The notes under the pieces were generated by a model. The model did not search any database, was not told where the DNA came from, and saw nothing but the letters and a program-made list of their open reading frames with translations. Shown piece after piece: positions 1 through 10,405 of a stretch of DNA of 64,000 nt. The position numbers and the translations under genes were made by a program. Source of the DNA: Choristoneura fumiferana (lineage: Eukaryota > Arthropoda > Insecta > Lepidoptera > Tortricidae); the NCBI RefSeq assembly GCF_025370935.1, contig NC_133482.1:13962847-14026846 (forward strand). The letters run 5' to 3'. Each line of letters starts with the position of its first letter. Position 1 is the first letter of the stretch.

Positions 1-490
1 GCTTAGAAAACGGTGACGGCACGGAATCGCAGTGACGCACCGTTTTTGTCGCATGTTCTCCACACCGCTGCTTAAAATACGGAATCGAAGTGACGCATCG
101 TACGCGCACCGTTTTTTTTGTGCATTCTTTCCACACCGCTGCTTAAAATACGCAAACGGTGCGGAATCGCAGTGACGTGCCGTAAACGTCACGACTTTAG
201 TTCGGTAAAGACCTGAAGTTTACGACACGTCACTGCGATTCCGTATTTTAAGCAGTGGTGTGGAGTGCATGCGTTAAAAACGGTGCGCATACGGCACGTC
301 ACTGCGATTCCGTATTTTAAGCAGCGGTGTGGAGAGCATGCGATTAAAACGGTGCGCATACGGTGCGTCACTGCGATTCCGCGCCGTCACCGTTTCTTAA
401 GCAGCGGTTTGATCGCACCTTAACGCATCTTTGGTGCGTACACTGCGAATTCCGCGCCGTCACCGTTTCTTAAGCAGCGGTTTAGTCGCA
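1..490. repeat. Large palindrome of inverted about 70-bp repeat units (left end cut by window)
   Basis: The left arm (1-190) and right arm (about 215-402) are inverted copies of each other around a centre near 190-215. Each arm contains two to three units of about 70 bp built from CACACCGCTGCTTAAAATAC, GGAATCGCAGTGACG and GCGCACCGTTTTT. The right side continues to about 490 with a diverged unit (TTCTTAAGCAGCGGTTTAGTC). The left end lies outside the window. It looks like a foldback transposon end or an inverted satellite; no coding frame fits it. Confidence 0.85.
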
Positions 491-847
491 CCTTAAAGCA
501 GTAGATGAACTGTATTATCGAACTATCGATCATGTTTTTATTTTCCAGTCTCTACAACCATGTACTATTTTTGTCAATTTCCGAACTGTACTGCCCAAAA
601 ACTCAAATATACACTGAGGAAATTGATTTCAAAACACTTTTGCTGCATTTTAAAACATCTGAGGATCATCGTACGAAACAAACTCGAGAGCAATATGAAT
701 CCTAAAGCGATAAAAACATCCCAGTGGCTCGCCTGATAACTAGCTGATTTGAAATATCTAGTCTCCATGTTTGAATTTTTTCAATCACGATGATCTAAAC
801 GCAATCCACAGACGCGTCCAGCCATAATTCATCAGCACTCCGCACCT

Positions 848-936
848 GCAGGGCTACTACGAAACTCGAAACTCGAAGTTCGTGTCGTGCGCTGACACAC
901 TGGAGCGAGAGACAACACGAACTTCGAGTTTCGACA
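848..936. mobile_element. Palindromic MITE (family E), copy 1
   Basis: GGGCTACTACGAAACTCG and GAAGTTCGTGTCGTGCG are followed by the inverse CACGAACTTCGAGTTTCG about 35 bases later. The internal loop is shortened compared with the copies at 1705 and 30891. Confidence 0.75.
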
Positions 937-1204
937 TCGGATCATCTGTAAATGATTTTGGAGCAACTTTATGGGTTCTCGACTTCGCTGTCCGTCCGTC
1001 CCAGGGTTGTATCTCATGAACCGTAATAAAATAAATATTTAAGCCCCCCCATATAACAAACGTGATTTTTTTGCCGTTTTTGGTAATGTCTAATGAATGT
1101 TGTATAATGGTACGGAATGTGCCAAAATATTCTTTAACTTTCTGCCAAAGTTTTTTGAAAAATTTTATTTTTATTCATGAGGAATCGAGCTAGATTCACG
1201 AGAA

Positions 1205-1302
1205 CACTTAATTCATCAGCACTCATGCACAACAGGGTTACTCACGAAACACTCAGTAAGCGTGTCGTGCGCTCTTCCTCTGACTTAGTTTAGACAAAGA
1301 GG
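1205..1302. mobile_element. Palindromic MITE (family E), half copy
   Basis: It preserves the left side of family E (CATGCACAACAGGGTTAC, ACGAAACACTC, GCGTGTCGTGCGCTC, CCTCTGAC) and GACAAAGAGGGGCACCGAC, but the right arm is missing. Diverged and inactive. Confidence 0.5.
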
Positions 1303-1704
1303 GGCACCGACCACAGATATAAGCTTTCGTATTCCTAAAGGAGAAATTGTATTTGTATTTGTAGAATCGTTAAACGGTTGAAAGAGTTTTATATTCGGCG
1401 ATTGCCCAGTCTAAAATGATTTGGCTGCAATGTTTGTGTAGTAAAAACCCACAGTGTCTGTTTGGTACTTTAAAAGGGTTCCGTACCCAAAGACAAAAAC
1501 GGAAAGTTGACTTCGCTGTCCGTCCGTCCGTCCGTCTGTCACCAGGTTGTATCTCATGAACCGTAATAAAACAAATATTTAAGCCCCCCTCCGTCCCATA
1601 AAACGATAACATGAGTTTTTTTGCCATTGATATCAGTAATGTAACTAATGAAATATCTGTATACTGGTCACGGAATCCACAGAAGCCATAATTCATGCGC
1701 ACCT

Positions 1705-1834
1705 GCAGTACTACGAAACTCGAAACTCGAAGTTCGTGTCGTGCGCTCCCTCTGACACTTACACTGTTTAATACGAGAGCGAGAGGGGACCGCACAACAC
1801 GAACTTCGAGTTTCGAGTTTCGTAGTAAGTAGCC
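1705..1834. mobile_element. Palindromic MITE (family E), copy 3
   Basis: GCAGTACTACGAAACTCG, CGAAGTTCGTGTCGTGCG and CTCCCTCTGACAC pair with ACGAGAGCGAGAGGGGAC, CACGAACTTCGAGTTTCG and TTTCGTAGTAAG. The whole element can fold into one long hairpin. Confidence 0.82.
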
Positions 1835-2239
1835 TGGCTTTAAGCAGAAATTTCGAATTTCCTATGTAATTTGTGGTTATAGAATCGTTAAACGGTTGAA
1901 AGAGTTTTATATTCGGCGATGCCAAGTCTGCGAAATGATTTTGGCGGCAATGTTTGTGTAGTAAATACAGGACAACAGTGTCTGTTTGGTACTTTATTAG
2001 GGTTCCGTACCCAAAGGGTAAAAACGGAAACCCTGACTTCGCTGTCCGTCCGTCCGTCCGTCTGTCACCAGGTTGTATCTCATGAACCGTAATAAAATAA
2101 ATATTTAAGCCCCCCCGTCCCATATAACAAACGTGATTCTTTTGCCGTTTTTTGGTAATGTCTAATGAATGTTGTATAATGGTACGGAACGCTTCATGCG
2201 CGAGTACGACTCGAACTTGGCCTATTTTTTTTTTTCAAA

Positions 2240-3785
2240 ATTACATCTTATTAGTCCTCAAGTGAATTTAATATTTGAAGAACATCGAGCACGGGACTCA
2301 ATATACACGTTATTTGAATAAAGTCATTTATATTAGATTTATTTCACCTTTTACCATATTACTATGATATTACCATACATCTCGTTTCAATCTCAAAAGT
2401 TTTGAAAATAGTACGACTTTATCTACGTCATACAAGCAGGTATAGCGTATTTAATACGCCGTATTCGATTACTTCTACAAATAGAACTACATACTTACCC
2501 ATTAATACTTTTTGATGAAGTGTTCCACATTATTTTACAACATAATTGGTACAAAACGCGATGACATGCCAGTATGAAGTAATTACACCCAGATATAGCA
2601 TCGTCCGAGCCACTAGGGAATCGATAACCCACTAACACGGATATATTTTTTATATGTTTTCAGCTACGTATTCAACCAGATTTGTTTATTATTTATCTTG
2701 GAAAGGATATCGCGCTTTCGGTATCTTATATTGTGAGTAGGTAATCAATCAACAGTCGTATTTTTGTGTGGTCTAGATAACTAAAGAAGACTTGAAGTGT
2801 CCGAACTATCAGGTAAGTTCTATCTCAACAGTTCTTCTATTTATTTTGTTATTAGGTTTTTCTTTAACCTTTTCTCTTGCTTTAGTTGTTGTGTTACTAT
2901 AAGCTCAAGCGCATTTAAAATCGCATTTGTTTTAATGATGTATATAAACCCTTTATTGTACAAAAATAATGACAACTGACAATTTAAATACTTACATGTA
3001 CCATCAACCAAATAAGTGGTCTATCAATTTTTAAACAAGTTCCTATCAAATGAATATGTCGCTAAAGTCAAAATTTCAAATTGACAGACACGTCTTATTG
3101 GCATTATTGTTTTATGGCATGCAAACCATTATCAACTTTGCTGCTGATGGTACAAAAACGAACCTATCCATTTAAGGGATCTCTATCAGTCAATCTTTGC
3201 TTTGAACACATGAGCGCAGTTAGGGGCCGATAAAGATTTGAGAAGTTTGGTGTGCCTATCGTCATTAGTATAATCAAGGTAAAACTAAGGGAAATATTAG
3301 CGAGAAAAGCTTTTACTCCATACCATCCGAGGAGCATCACAATGCAAGCAAGCTAAATTCACGACTCCTATGCTCAATGCCTACCTACGCGTCGCTTAGA
3401 CTCGCGTGGTCGCAAAGAAAAAGTCCTGAAAGTGCTTAATAAATACATGAAATCTCATGTCCTACTTGATAGTCTACTTTTTTATATTCGCATTCCTTTC
3501 ATTGTATTCAGATTGCGAGTCAAGTAGAGTTGGCATTGTGCCGAGGGACACTCGCTCGCATCTGGAGAGTTGGAATCGACGTTACATTTCGATTCCTGTC
3601 GGACGAGTTGTCAAGCTTTGTCGTCCATACAGTCACATTTGAAGTGCACTTTAAAAAGAAGGCACTAAACGATAAAAATCGGTACTTAATTGTTGTCGTT
3701 TTATAAAACTGCTGTTTGGCGGTGATATCAGCCAGCATTTTTATTCCTGACTATAAGATAAGATCTTAACAGTATTTTTACATTT
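2240..3785. other. No gene seen
   Basis: AT-rich unique-looking DNA with open frames of at most about 70 codons and no recognised motif. The frames at 2797-2979 and 3457-3738 have no homology that I recognise. Confidence 0.6.
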
Positions 3786-3787
3786 TT

Positions 3788-4955
3788 AGGGTTCCGTACC
3801 TCAAAAGGAAAAAACGGAACCCTTATAGGATCACTTTTTGTCCGTCTGTCTGTCTGTCAAGACACTTTTTCTCGGGAACGCGTGGAGGTATCAAGCTTAA
3901 ATTTATATTAAATACTGAGTTCTACTGTCCCTTGGAGCTCAAACTCAAAGCCAACGCAATCAAAAGATGCAGCCGTTTATGCTGCATATTTCCGCGAATT
4001 TTCGAAACTCGCAAGGGAATCAAAACCTACGGGGTACCTACTTCCCGTGAACTCAGAATCTTGAAATTTGGTATGAAGGTAGCTATTATAACACAACCAA
4101 CTAGAAAAGTCTGAAAATCTTGATTTTTAGGGTTCCGGAGCCAAAATGGCAGAAACGGAACCCTTATAGTTTCGCCACGTCTGTCTGTCTGTCCGTCCGC
4201 GGCTTTGCTCAGGGACTATCAAATCTAGAAAGCTGTAATTTTGCACGGATATATGTGTAAACTATGCCGACAAAATGGTGCAATAAAAAATTTAAAAAAA
4301 ATTTTTTTAGGGTACCTCCCATAGACGTAAAATGGGGGTGATTTTTTTTTCTCGTTCAACCCTATGGTGTGGGGTATCGTTGAATAGTTTTTTTAAAACC
4401 ATTAGGGGTTTGCTAAGATTGAGTGTTTTTTTTGCAAAATATTCAACTTTAAAGTGCAAATTTTCATTAAAATCGAGCGTCCTCCCCCGCCTCTAAAATC
4501 TAAACTAAAATCTAAAAATTTGAAAAAATTCAGAATGGTAGTAAGTATATCAAGGAAAACTATAACGGTTAAGTTTTCTTGAGAATTAATAGTAGTTTAA
4601 GAGTAAATAGCAGCCTAAGGTATAAAATATACCTAAACTTGAAAGATTCCGTAGAAAATACGAAATTTTTTTCGTAATGGCTACGGAACCCTATTTTGGG
4701 CGTGTCCGACACGCTCTTGGCCGGTTTTTTATGTCTGTCTGTAAATATCAATGACCAATATAATCTAACCCCACACTGCGTACATTTTGCTTAAGAGTAG
4801 GGCTCTGCATACACTGGATGTATTAAATCACTCGGAAAAAGCGAGAAAAATCTTCAAGACACGATAACACGATTCCCGTATACTTACATACCTATAAATG
4901 TGTACGGAACCCTCGGGGCGCGAGTCCGAGTCGCACTTGCCCGGTTTTTTTTTTT
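3788..4955 (+). mobile_element. Dispersed 'gggttccgta' repeat A, interrupted by repeat B
   Basis: It begins with an imperfect hairpin (AGGGTTCCGTACC...GGAAAAAACGGAACCC) followed by a TGTCTGTC run and CTCGGGAACGCGTGGAGG. It resumes after repeat B at 4731 (AACCCCACACTGCGTACATT) and ends with TACGGAACCCTCGGGGCGCG, GAGTCGCACTTGCCCGG and a T run. The copy at 55638-56100 lacks the B insert, which proves the nesting. It has no coding frame. I cannot assign a class; the terminal hairpin allows a Helitron-like element but the other hallmarks are not clear. Confidence 0.7.
4129..4730 (+). mobile_element. Dispersed repeat B inserted in repeat A
   Basis: It starts with a hairpin (AGGGTTCCGGAGCC...GAAACGGAACCC), then CTATAGTTTCGCC-like sequence and a TGTCTGTCTGTC run, GTAGGT-free TACCTCCCATAGACGT, GTGTGGGGTATCGTTGAAT and CTTTAAAGTGCAAATTTTCA, and ends GCGTGTCCGACACGC-like dyad and CTTGGCCGGTTTTTT. 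Other copies lie at 7144-7702 (minus), 39695-40195 and 15637-15780 (minus, start only). Confidence 0.75.
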
Positions 4956-6573
4956 AAGTAGAGAGATACTGGACTTTATCCACGGCTTCGCACGCATGAA
5001 TCTTTTTAGGCCTGGCAGTTGAATTAAAAGCAACTTTTCCGCAATTCCACGGCATTCCCATAAAAATTGCCTTAAAGTTCACTAACGTTGCATGGTGCTG
5101 CGCGACGGCTGTTTTGTGTAAAATTCCATCTCTCTACACTGGGAGGATTATACCTAAATGCGTAGTTAATCCCGTGCGATTATCGGAACAAAAAAAATAC
5201 TCATTCAACCAATTTTCTGCCAAATTTGACCGGCTGACTTTGCGTGAAAAAGTAACAAAGAAACTCACAAGCTATATAGATGACGAGTCGCTTTTTTAAA
5301 ACTTTCTTAGCCGCTGTACGTAGTCGTTATTTTCCTGGCAAGTTTTTTACAACCTTCAGCAATGCGGAAAAAAGGTTCTGAAGAATCTACGACATTCTCA
5401 CAACCGCTTTCTGGGGTAATTGTACGTTTACATTGCCACTTTAAACCATATAACTCGTAAGTAAACTATACTATTTAAATGCTTCTGAAGTTCTGAGTGA
5501 CATTTCAAATGTAACTCTAAAGAGCCTGTGCTTAAAGAGAAAATTAAATCTGTAATTCAAACGAACATAAGCCCTTTTGAACATGTCGGTCGCTTCACAA
5601 ATTATTAAGCCAGAGCCAGAGTTTTGTGTCCGGATGGGAATTAACATTTAAATTGTCGCAATACTCCAGGCCGTTTTGCATTCATTAAAATAAATATATT
5701 TCCTCGACACAGCTAAGCAAAAGCTCTGATGAATTCGCGGACATTTTTAATTGAGTTACTGGCATACGACAAAGTTAATGGTTAACTGATGCAAGCTGCA
5801 AGCAGAGCTGTCAATTTACTGTAAATGATTCTACATGCGTTAATTTAAAGAAACACGAAAACAGTAATTAAATAATTACCAGCGGCTTGAACCCGAGTGA
5901 AATAACAAAAAGACATCATGTTGAAAGTAACAAAATGAAATACTAGTTTTAGATTTCTCGAAATCTTATATTTAATAAAATAATAATAAATATTTAATTA
6001 TTTTTTTAGCTTGTATTGTGCCCCACTGGTGGGCAAAAGCCTTCCCTTTTTTCTTCCACTTGTCTCCACTTTTGGCTAACTCTTGCTTGACTGGAAACGG
6101 TTATTGTCTTCCTATGGTACCTACCCAATCGATGATCTTTAAAAAATGCCATTCGAAAAAATATGCTGAATTTGAAGAGTAGAGAAACCAAAACTCACTG
6201 CTTTAATTGCTTTTTTTACACTCGATTTTTTTTAACAATTATGTAAGATGAGATGTTATCGCGGGCGTGATTCCAAAAATTGGCACTTTGCGACTGTCTG
6301 TATGTGCGTGTCTGCATGTTATAATCGTTTTACTGAATAACAAACTGAATTAATGTATCGAAGATATTTTAAAATCATTTGCATTCTGAATGTATTATGT
6401 AAACTTTTCAGACATATCGTTTACATTAACATTAACATAAAGTTTCATAAATAATCGACAGCTGTTTATGGTAAAACAACTTTAAACACTTGAACTTCTG
6501 TTATTTATGGATAAATATACAAGTTCCTCAAAGTTTGATTCTGTAAGATACCTTCTTCTTCGTTCTGTATAGA
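4956..6573. other. No gene seen; small LINE-like scrap near 6006-6160
   Basis: Mostly unremarkable AT-rich DNA. At 6018-6075, GTGCCCCACTGGTGGGCAAA and GCCTTCCCTTTTTTCTTCC resemble the 3' end of RTE-type LINEs on the minus strand. A similar scrap (TTCCGTTCCACTGCTGAGCA) is at 29380-29420. Confidence 0.5.
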
Positions 6574-6742
6574 CCTATGGCCTTTCAAGCAGAGGATCGT
6601 CGGCTCAAATCGGGCACACCTCTGAGTTTTTCAAAATTCATGTGCGAAATTACATTTATTTTAAAATCAATGGTGCGTATGAAGTGCCCAATACGCCTTG
6701 GGCCCACGTGGAAATTACACCCCAAGCCTCCCTCCCTTATGT
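6574..6742 (+). mobile_element. Decayed copy of the RTE-tailed SINE
   Basis: It shares, in order, TTTCAAGCAGAGG, CACCTCTGAGTTTTTC, AAATTCATGTGCG, CAATGGTGCGTATGAAGT and GGGCCCACGTGG with the body of the 17.5-kb SINE, now in plus orientation. The B box has decayed and the 3' tail is lost. The two overlapping open frames here are shadows of the repeat. Confidence 0.72.
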
Positions 6743-7143
6743 TTTTTTGCTTACCTAAATAAATATTCATACAATTTAATTTCAAGCAGTAGGGACTGAT
6801 ATTCATCGATGGCTCAAATATCGCCGCACGAGATCGATGCTTGCGTCTAACCAAGCTTAAAAGTGTCAATTAAAAGTAGATGAAAAATGGGTATCGGCTT
6901 CACAAGCTTCTGCGGATATAACTGCTCGTTAGTAAACTCTGGCGCTTCTGGCGGGTTTTACAAACTACGATCATCATTTTCTCGGAGTTTAACATTGCAA
7001 GCTAGTTTCACGTTTAATGTATACCTACACATGAAAATTTGTCTAAGCGGAGTTAAATTTAGAAGCTTTCCAACTGCTGCAAACCTTAATACTTACTGCC
7101 CTTTTGCGCCCTTCCAACTTTCCTCTCATTCAATTTCTATCAA

Positions 7144-7702
7144 AAAAAACGGCCAAGAGCGTGTCGGACACGCCCAAAATAGGGTTGCGTAGCCATTACG
7201 AAAAAATTAAGTAATATTTTTCTAAGGATTTCGTATTTTATACGGAATCTTCCAAGTTTAGGTATATTTTATACCTACTAATATAAACTACTAATAATTC
7301 TCAAGCAAACTTAGTCGATATTTTAAAAAATTTCTACCCACTGCTTTAGATTTTAGAGGACGCTCGATTTTAATGAAAATTTGCACTTTAAAGTTGAATA
7401 TTTCGCAAATTAATCACTGAATCGAAAAATTGTATTATCGAAAAAACGATACCCCACACTATAGGGTTGGATGAGAAAAAAAAACCACCCCCACTTTACG
7501 TCTATGGGAGGTAGCCTAAAAAAATATTTTTTTTAATTTTTAATTTTACCATTTTGTCGGCATAGTTTAACTATATATCCTTGCAAAAATACAGCTTTCT
7601 AGCATTGATAGTCTCTGAGAAAAGCCGCGGACGGACATACAGACAGACATGGCGAAACTATAAGGGTTCCGTTTTTGCCATTTTGACTCCGGTACCCTAA
7701 AA
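7144..7702 (-). mobile_element. Repeat B, near full-length copy
   Basis: Reverse-oriented copy of 4129-4730. It starts at CGGCCAAGAGCGTGTCGGAC, passes AAATTTGCACTTTAAAG-type sequence and CGATACCCCACACTATAGGG, and ends with the hairpin AAGGGTTCCGTTTTTGCC ... CCGGTACCCTAA. Confidence 0.78.
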
Positions 7703-7859
7703 CGGCCAAATGCGAAAAAGCTACCGTAATACCAAAGTTCAAGAAGTTCAACAAGAAGTATTTTAGGTTTTGTTTCCTGGACAATATGTACAGAAAGACA
7801 TGTTTCAATGACTGTAAGTATAATTTACGCTGATTAAGAATTTTATTTTATTTTTCACT

Positions 7860-7993
7860 GCTTTTAGGGTTAGCAGACCTGTATTTGATATCAATTTCAA
7901 TTTGATACATCCACGCGTGATTGAGAAAAATGGTCTTGACAAATAGACGGAGTGAGTTCAGGACTTTTGCTAACTGAGGTACAGAACCGTAAA
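7860..7993 (-). repeat. Decayed repeat A start
   Basis: ACATCCACGCGTGATTGAGA, GGTCTTGACAAATAGACGG and GAGGTACAGAACCGTAAAA match the beginning of repeat A read backwards. The hairpin is partly lost. Confidence 0.55.
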
Positions 7994-8514
7994 AATAACA
8001 TATGCGCAACACAACAAGGAACTATTACCGTTAACTTCAAAGGCACGTCGCAAATAAAAGCAATTATTATTCAAATGCTCTATATTGCGGAATTCTTGAA
8101 CTTGACATTATGGTTAAGAATATAAACGACGAACGCTCGACTGGCACGCCAAGTTGCCGAGGTCAAGAGCGATGCAGAACAGAAACTAATTCGACGGGCA
8201 CCATGCCAGAACACTGCTGTCTCATTGATTTCTTGTTTGGGTGTAACTTAAAATAAACAAAAACTACCTGGAGAGGTAATATTAGATCATGATTGTTAAT
8301 ATCATTCTTCATTAATTACTATCATGCTGAGATGATCAATATTAACATGTCAACAAATACATACTTGGTCTTCTTATATAGGCCAATTCTGTCAGTTGGT
8401 TTTTCAGGAGTTTTACCATTCACAAGACTATGGGTTATGCTAGGGCACAAACATAAAAATGTTCAGGTCCTTAGCAAAAATCACTGAGAGTCAACTGAAT
8501 TTATAACACACTAC

Positions 8515-8762
8515 TCACTAGCCGTTACCCGCCACTCTGTCCGCGCAGAATTCGTTTATCGCTATCCCGCGGGAACTATTACATTTTCGGGGATAAAAAC
8601 TATCCTACGTCCTTCTCTGAGACTCAAACTATCTGTATACCGAATTTCATCTAAATCAGTTCAGTGGTTTAGACGTGATGAAGTAACAAACAAACAGACA
8701 AACGAACCAACAAACAAACAAACAGACTTACAAACTTTCGCATTTATAATATTAGTGAGATA
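8515..8762 (+). mobile_element. SINE-like repeat F, near complete
   Basis: It starts with a worn 'cgcgacttcgtccgcg' head (CTGTCCGCGCAGAATTCG), continues TATCGCTATCCCGCGGGAAC, GGGATAAAAACTATCCTACG, ATACCGAATTTCATCTAAAT, a CAAACAAACAGACAAAC run and ends TTTCGCATTTATAATATTAG. This is among the commonest short repeats in lepidopteran DNA. Confidence 0.75.
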
Positions 8763-9357
8763 AAATGATTATCAAACAAAAAATATTGATATTACTTAAA
8801 TATTTTCACGATTTATACCTTCCATAATTCAGCAAATTTTCCATAATGTAGCGTTATCATGAATAACTTGTTTTTTGTGACAACTCCAGAACAATGTCAA
8901 CAAATTCGCCATGGTTGACGAATTTAAAATTAAAATGCGGTTGTTGTTGAAATTCAAATTACCCATGTTTTCGTCGTCATAAATTCTGGCACGTAGTACG
9001 GGTTTGTGTCATGACATGACCTTATACTCGGTTAAATGGAGATACCATAATATTCTCTGCAACCTTTTATACTCTTCGGAATTTATTTACTAAGTAGTGA
9101 GTTTGTGTATGTGACTGGCATTTTGGATGCACGCCTAGTTAGTTATGTCTTGAGCTTCAACAGAAAGGAATTCGTAACCAACAGAGTACAACCAGCTGAA
9201 ACAAGATTAAAAGCCAGTCTTAAAAGACGTGGGAATATGAGAAACGGACAATGGGCATATAACATCGCGGTAAAATATAAATGGTGAATTAAACCATGGA
9301 AGCGGCCAAGTAAAATCAAGAGATCGCTAGATGGCTAAACAGTCGAGAAAAGTCTTA

Positions 9358-9498
9358 GGGGCTGTTTCACCATCCATTGATTAGTGTTAACTGACGGTTA
9401 AATGTGATGCCGTCTCCGTCTATTCGAACAAAACCAATAGAGACGGCATCACATTTAACCGTCAGTTAACACTAATCAATGGATGGTGAAACAGCCCC
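9358..9498. mobile_element. 141-bp hairpin MITE with TTA duplication
   Basis: GGGGCTGTTTCACCATCCAT and its exact inverse bound the element. The arms continue through TTAGTGTTAACTGACGGTTA and GATGCCGTCTC with almost no mismatch, leaving a loop of about 20 bases. TTA lies on both sides (9355-9357, 9499-9501), as for PIF/Harbinger-type insertions. A second copy is at 33481-33621. Confidence 0.9.
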
Positions 9499-10159
9499 TT
9501 AGTGGCCTTTCGAGAAAATATACACATAAATAACAACTAATAAATTAATGAATGTTTCCTAAGACTCGTTTATATAGCAGAAATAGCAAAGGAAATGTAA
9601 ATCGTATTCTAAGTAACGTTTCTATCAAATCAAGTAAATGTCTCAACGGAACACGGAGCGAATAGAAATGGGATTAGGTATGAATTTTCTCAATTTTACT
9701 TGAACGTAAATTAAATAACAGAGACTATTTCTACATAAATACATGCTCAAAGATTAATCTACAATTAACAATAAACAATAATTTAATTATGACATACTTT
9801 CGCTAATAAAAAGCTTAATAACTAGGGTTTCTTCTCCCGGGAAAGCGCACAATCCTTGCAAAACGCAGACAAAGTAGCGAGTACCAGCTAGTTTATGTAA
9901 TAAACCTTGATTTTGACCTGGAATGAAAGTGTCCTTCCCACGACAACTACTCATTACAGCACATTGCACGGCAATGTCAGGATCATGCGATCTAGCGCAG
10001 AAGACTGCTGCAATTTCAAATGTCAAGGCAAAAAGGAACTGCATTACAATTTCAAATTTGAAGTGGTCACTGGTATAATTGTATTTCATTAACTTTCAGG
10101 GTTTCGCGACAGCAAATTTAGCCAGACATCTTTTTGTCGCTTTCCAAGGCAATCCCATC

Positions 10160-10405
10160 GCACTAATATTATGTATTATGTGATAATATGATATGTGATA
10201 AATGTGATAGTTTGTAAGTTCTTTTGTTTTTTTGTTACTTCATCAAGTCTAAACTGATGAACCGATTTAGATAAAATTCGGTATACAGAGAGTTTTAGTC
10301 CCGGAAAAGGACATAGGATAGTTTTTATGACGGAAAATTGCTTAGTTCCCGCGGGAAAGCGATTACCGAATTGCACGCGGACGGAGTCGCGGGTAACGGC
10401 TAGTA
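10160..10405 (-). mobile_element. SINE-like repeat F
   Basis: Reverse copy of the 8515-8762 repeat: CACTAATATTATG, TTGTTACTTCATCAAGTC, GATTTAGATAAAATTCGGT, GGACATAGGATAGTTTTTAT and GGACGGAGTCGCGGGTAAC. Confidence 0.75.

Larger units (their letters stand above)
973..2236. repeat. Ladder of repeat-C modules (973-1160, 1478-1675, 1999-2236)
   Basis: Three copies of one module follow each other at about 510-bp spacing. Each has GACTTCGCTGTCCGTCCGTC, GGTTGTATCTCATGAACCGT, AAATATTTAAGCCCCCC and GTTGTATAATGGTACGGAA or close variants. The second and third are also preceded by a shared segment (GAATCGTTAAACGGTTGAAA ... GTGTCTGTTTGGTACTTT). Family E MITEs lie between the modules. The last module ends in CGAGTACGACTCGAACTTGG and a T run, the end typical of the 'gggttccgta' repeats. 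Minus-strand open frames of 141 and 151 codons here are shadows. Confidence 0.75.

Noticed and set aside
1..490. Regular repeats that might suggest a CRISPR array
   Set aside because: Units are inverted on themselves, contain no unique spacers, and the DNA is clearly eukaryotic.
1370..2123. Minus-strand open frames of 141 and 151 codons
   Set aside because: They run through dispersed repeat modules and a palindromic MITE; similar repeats give similar frames, and no protein motif is present.
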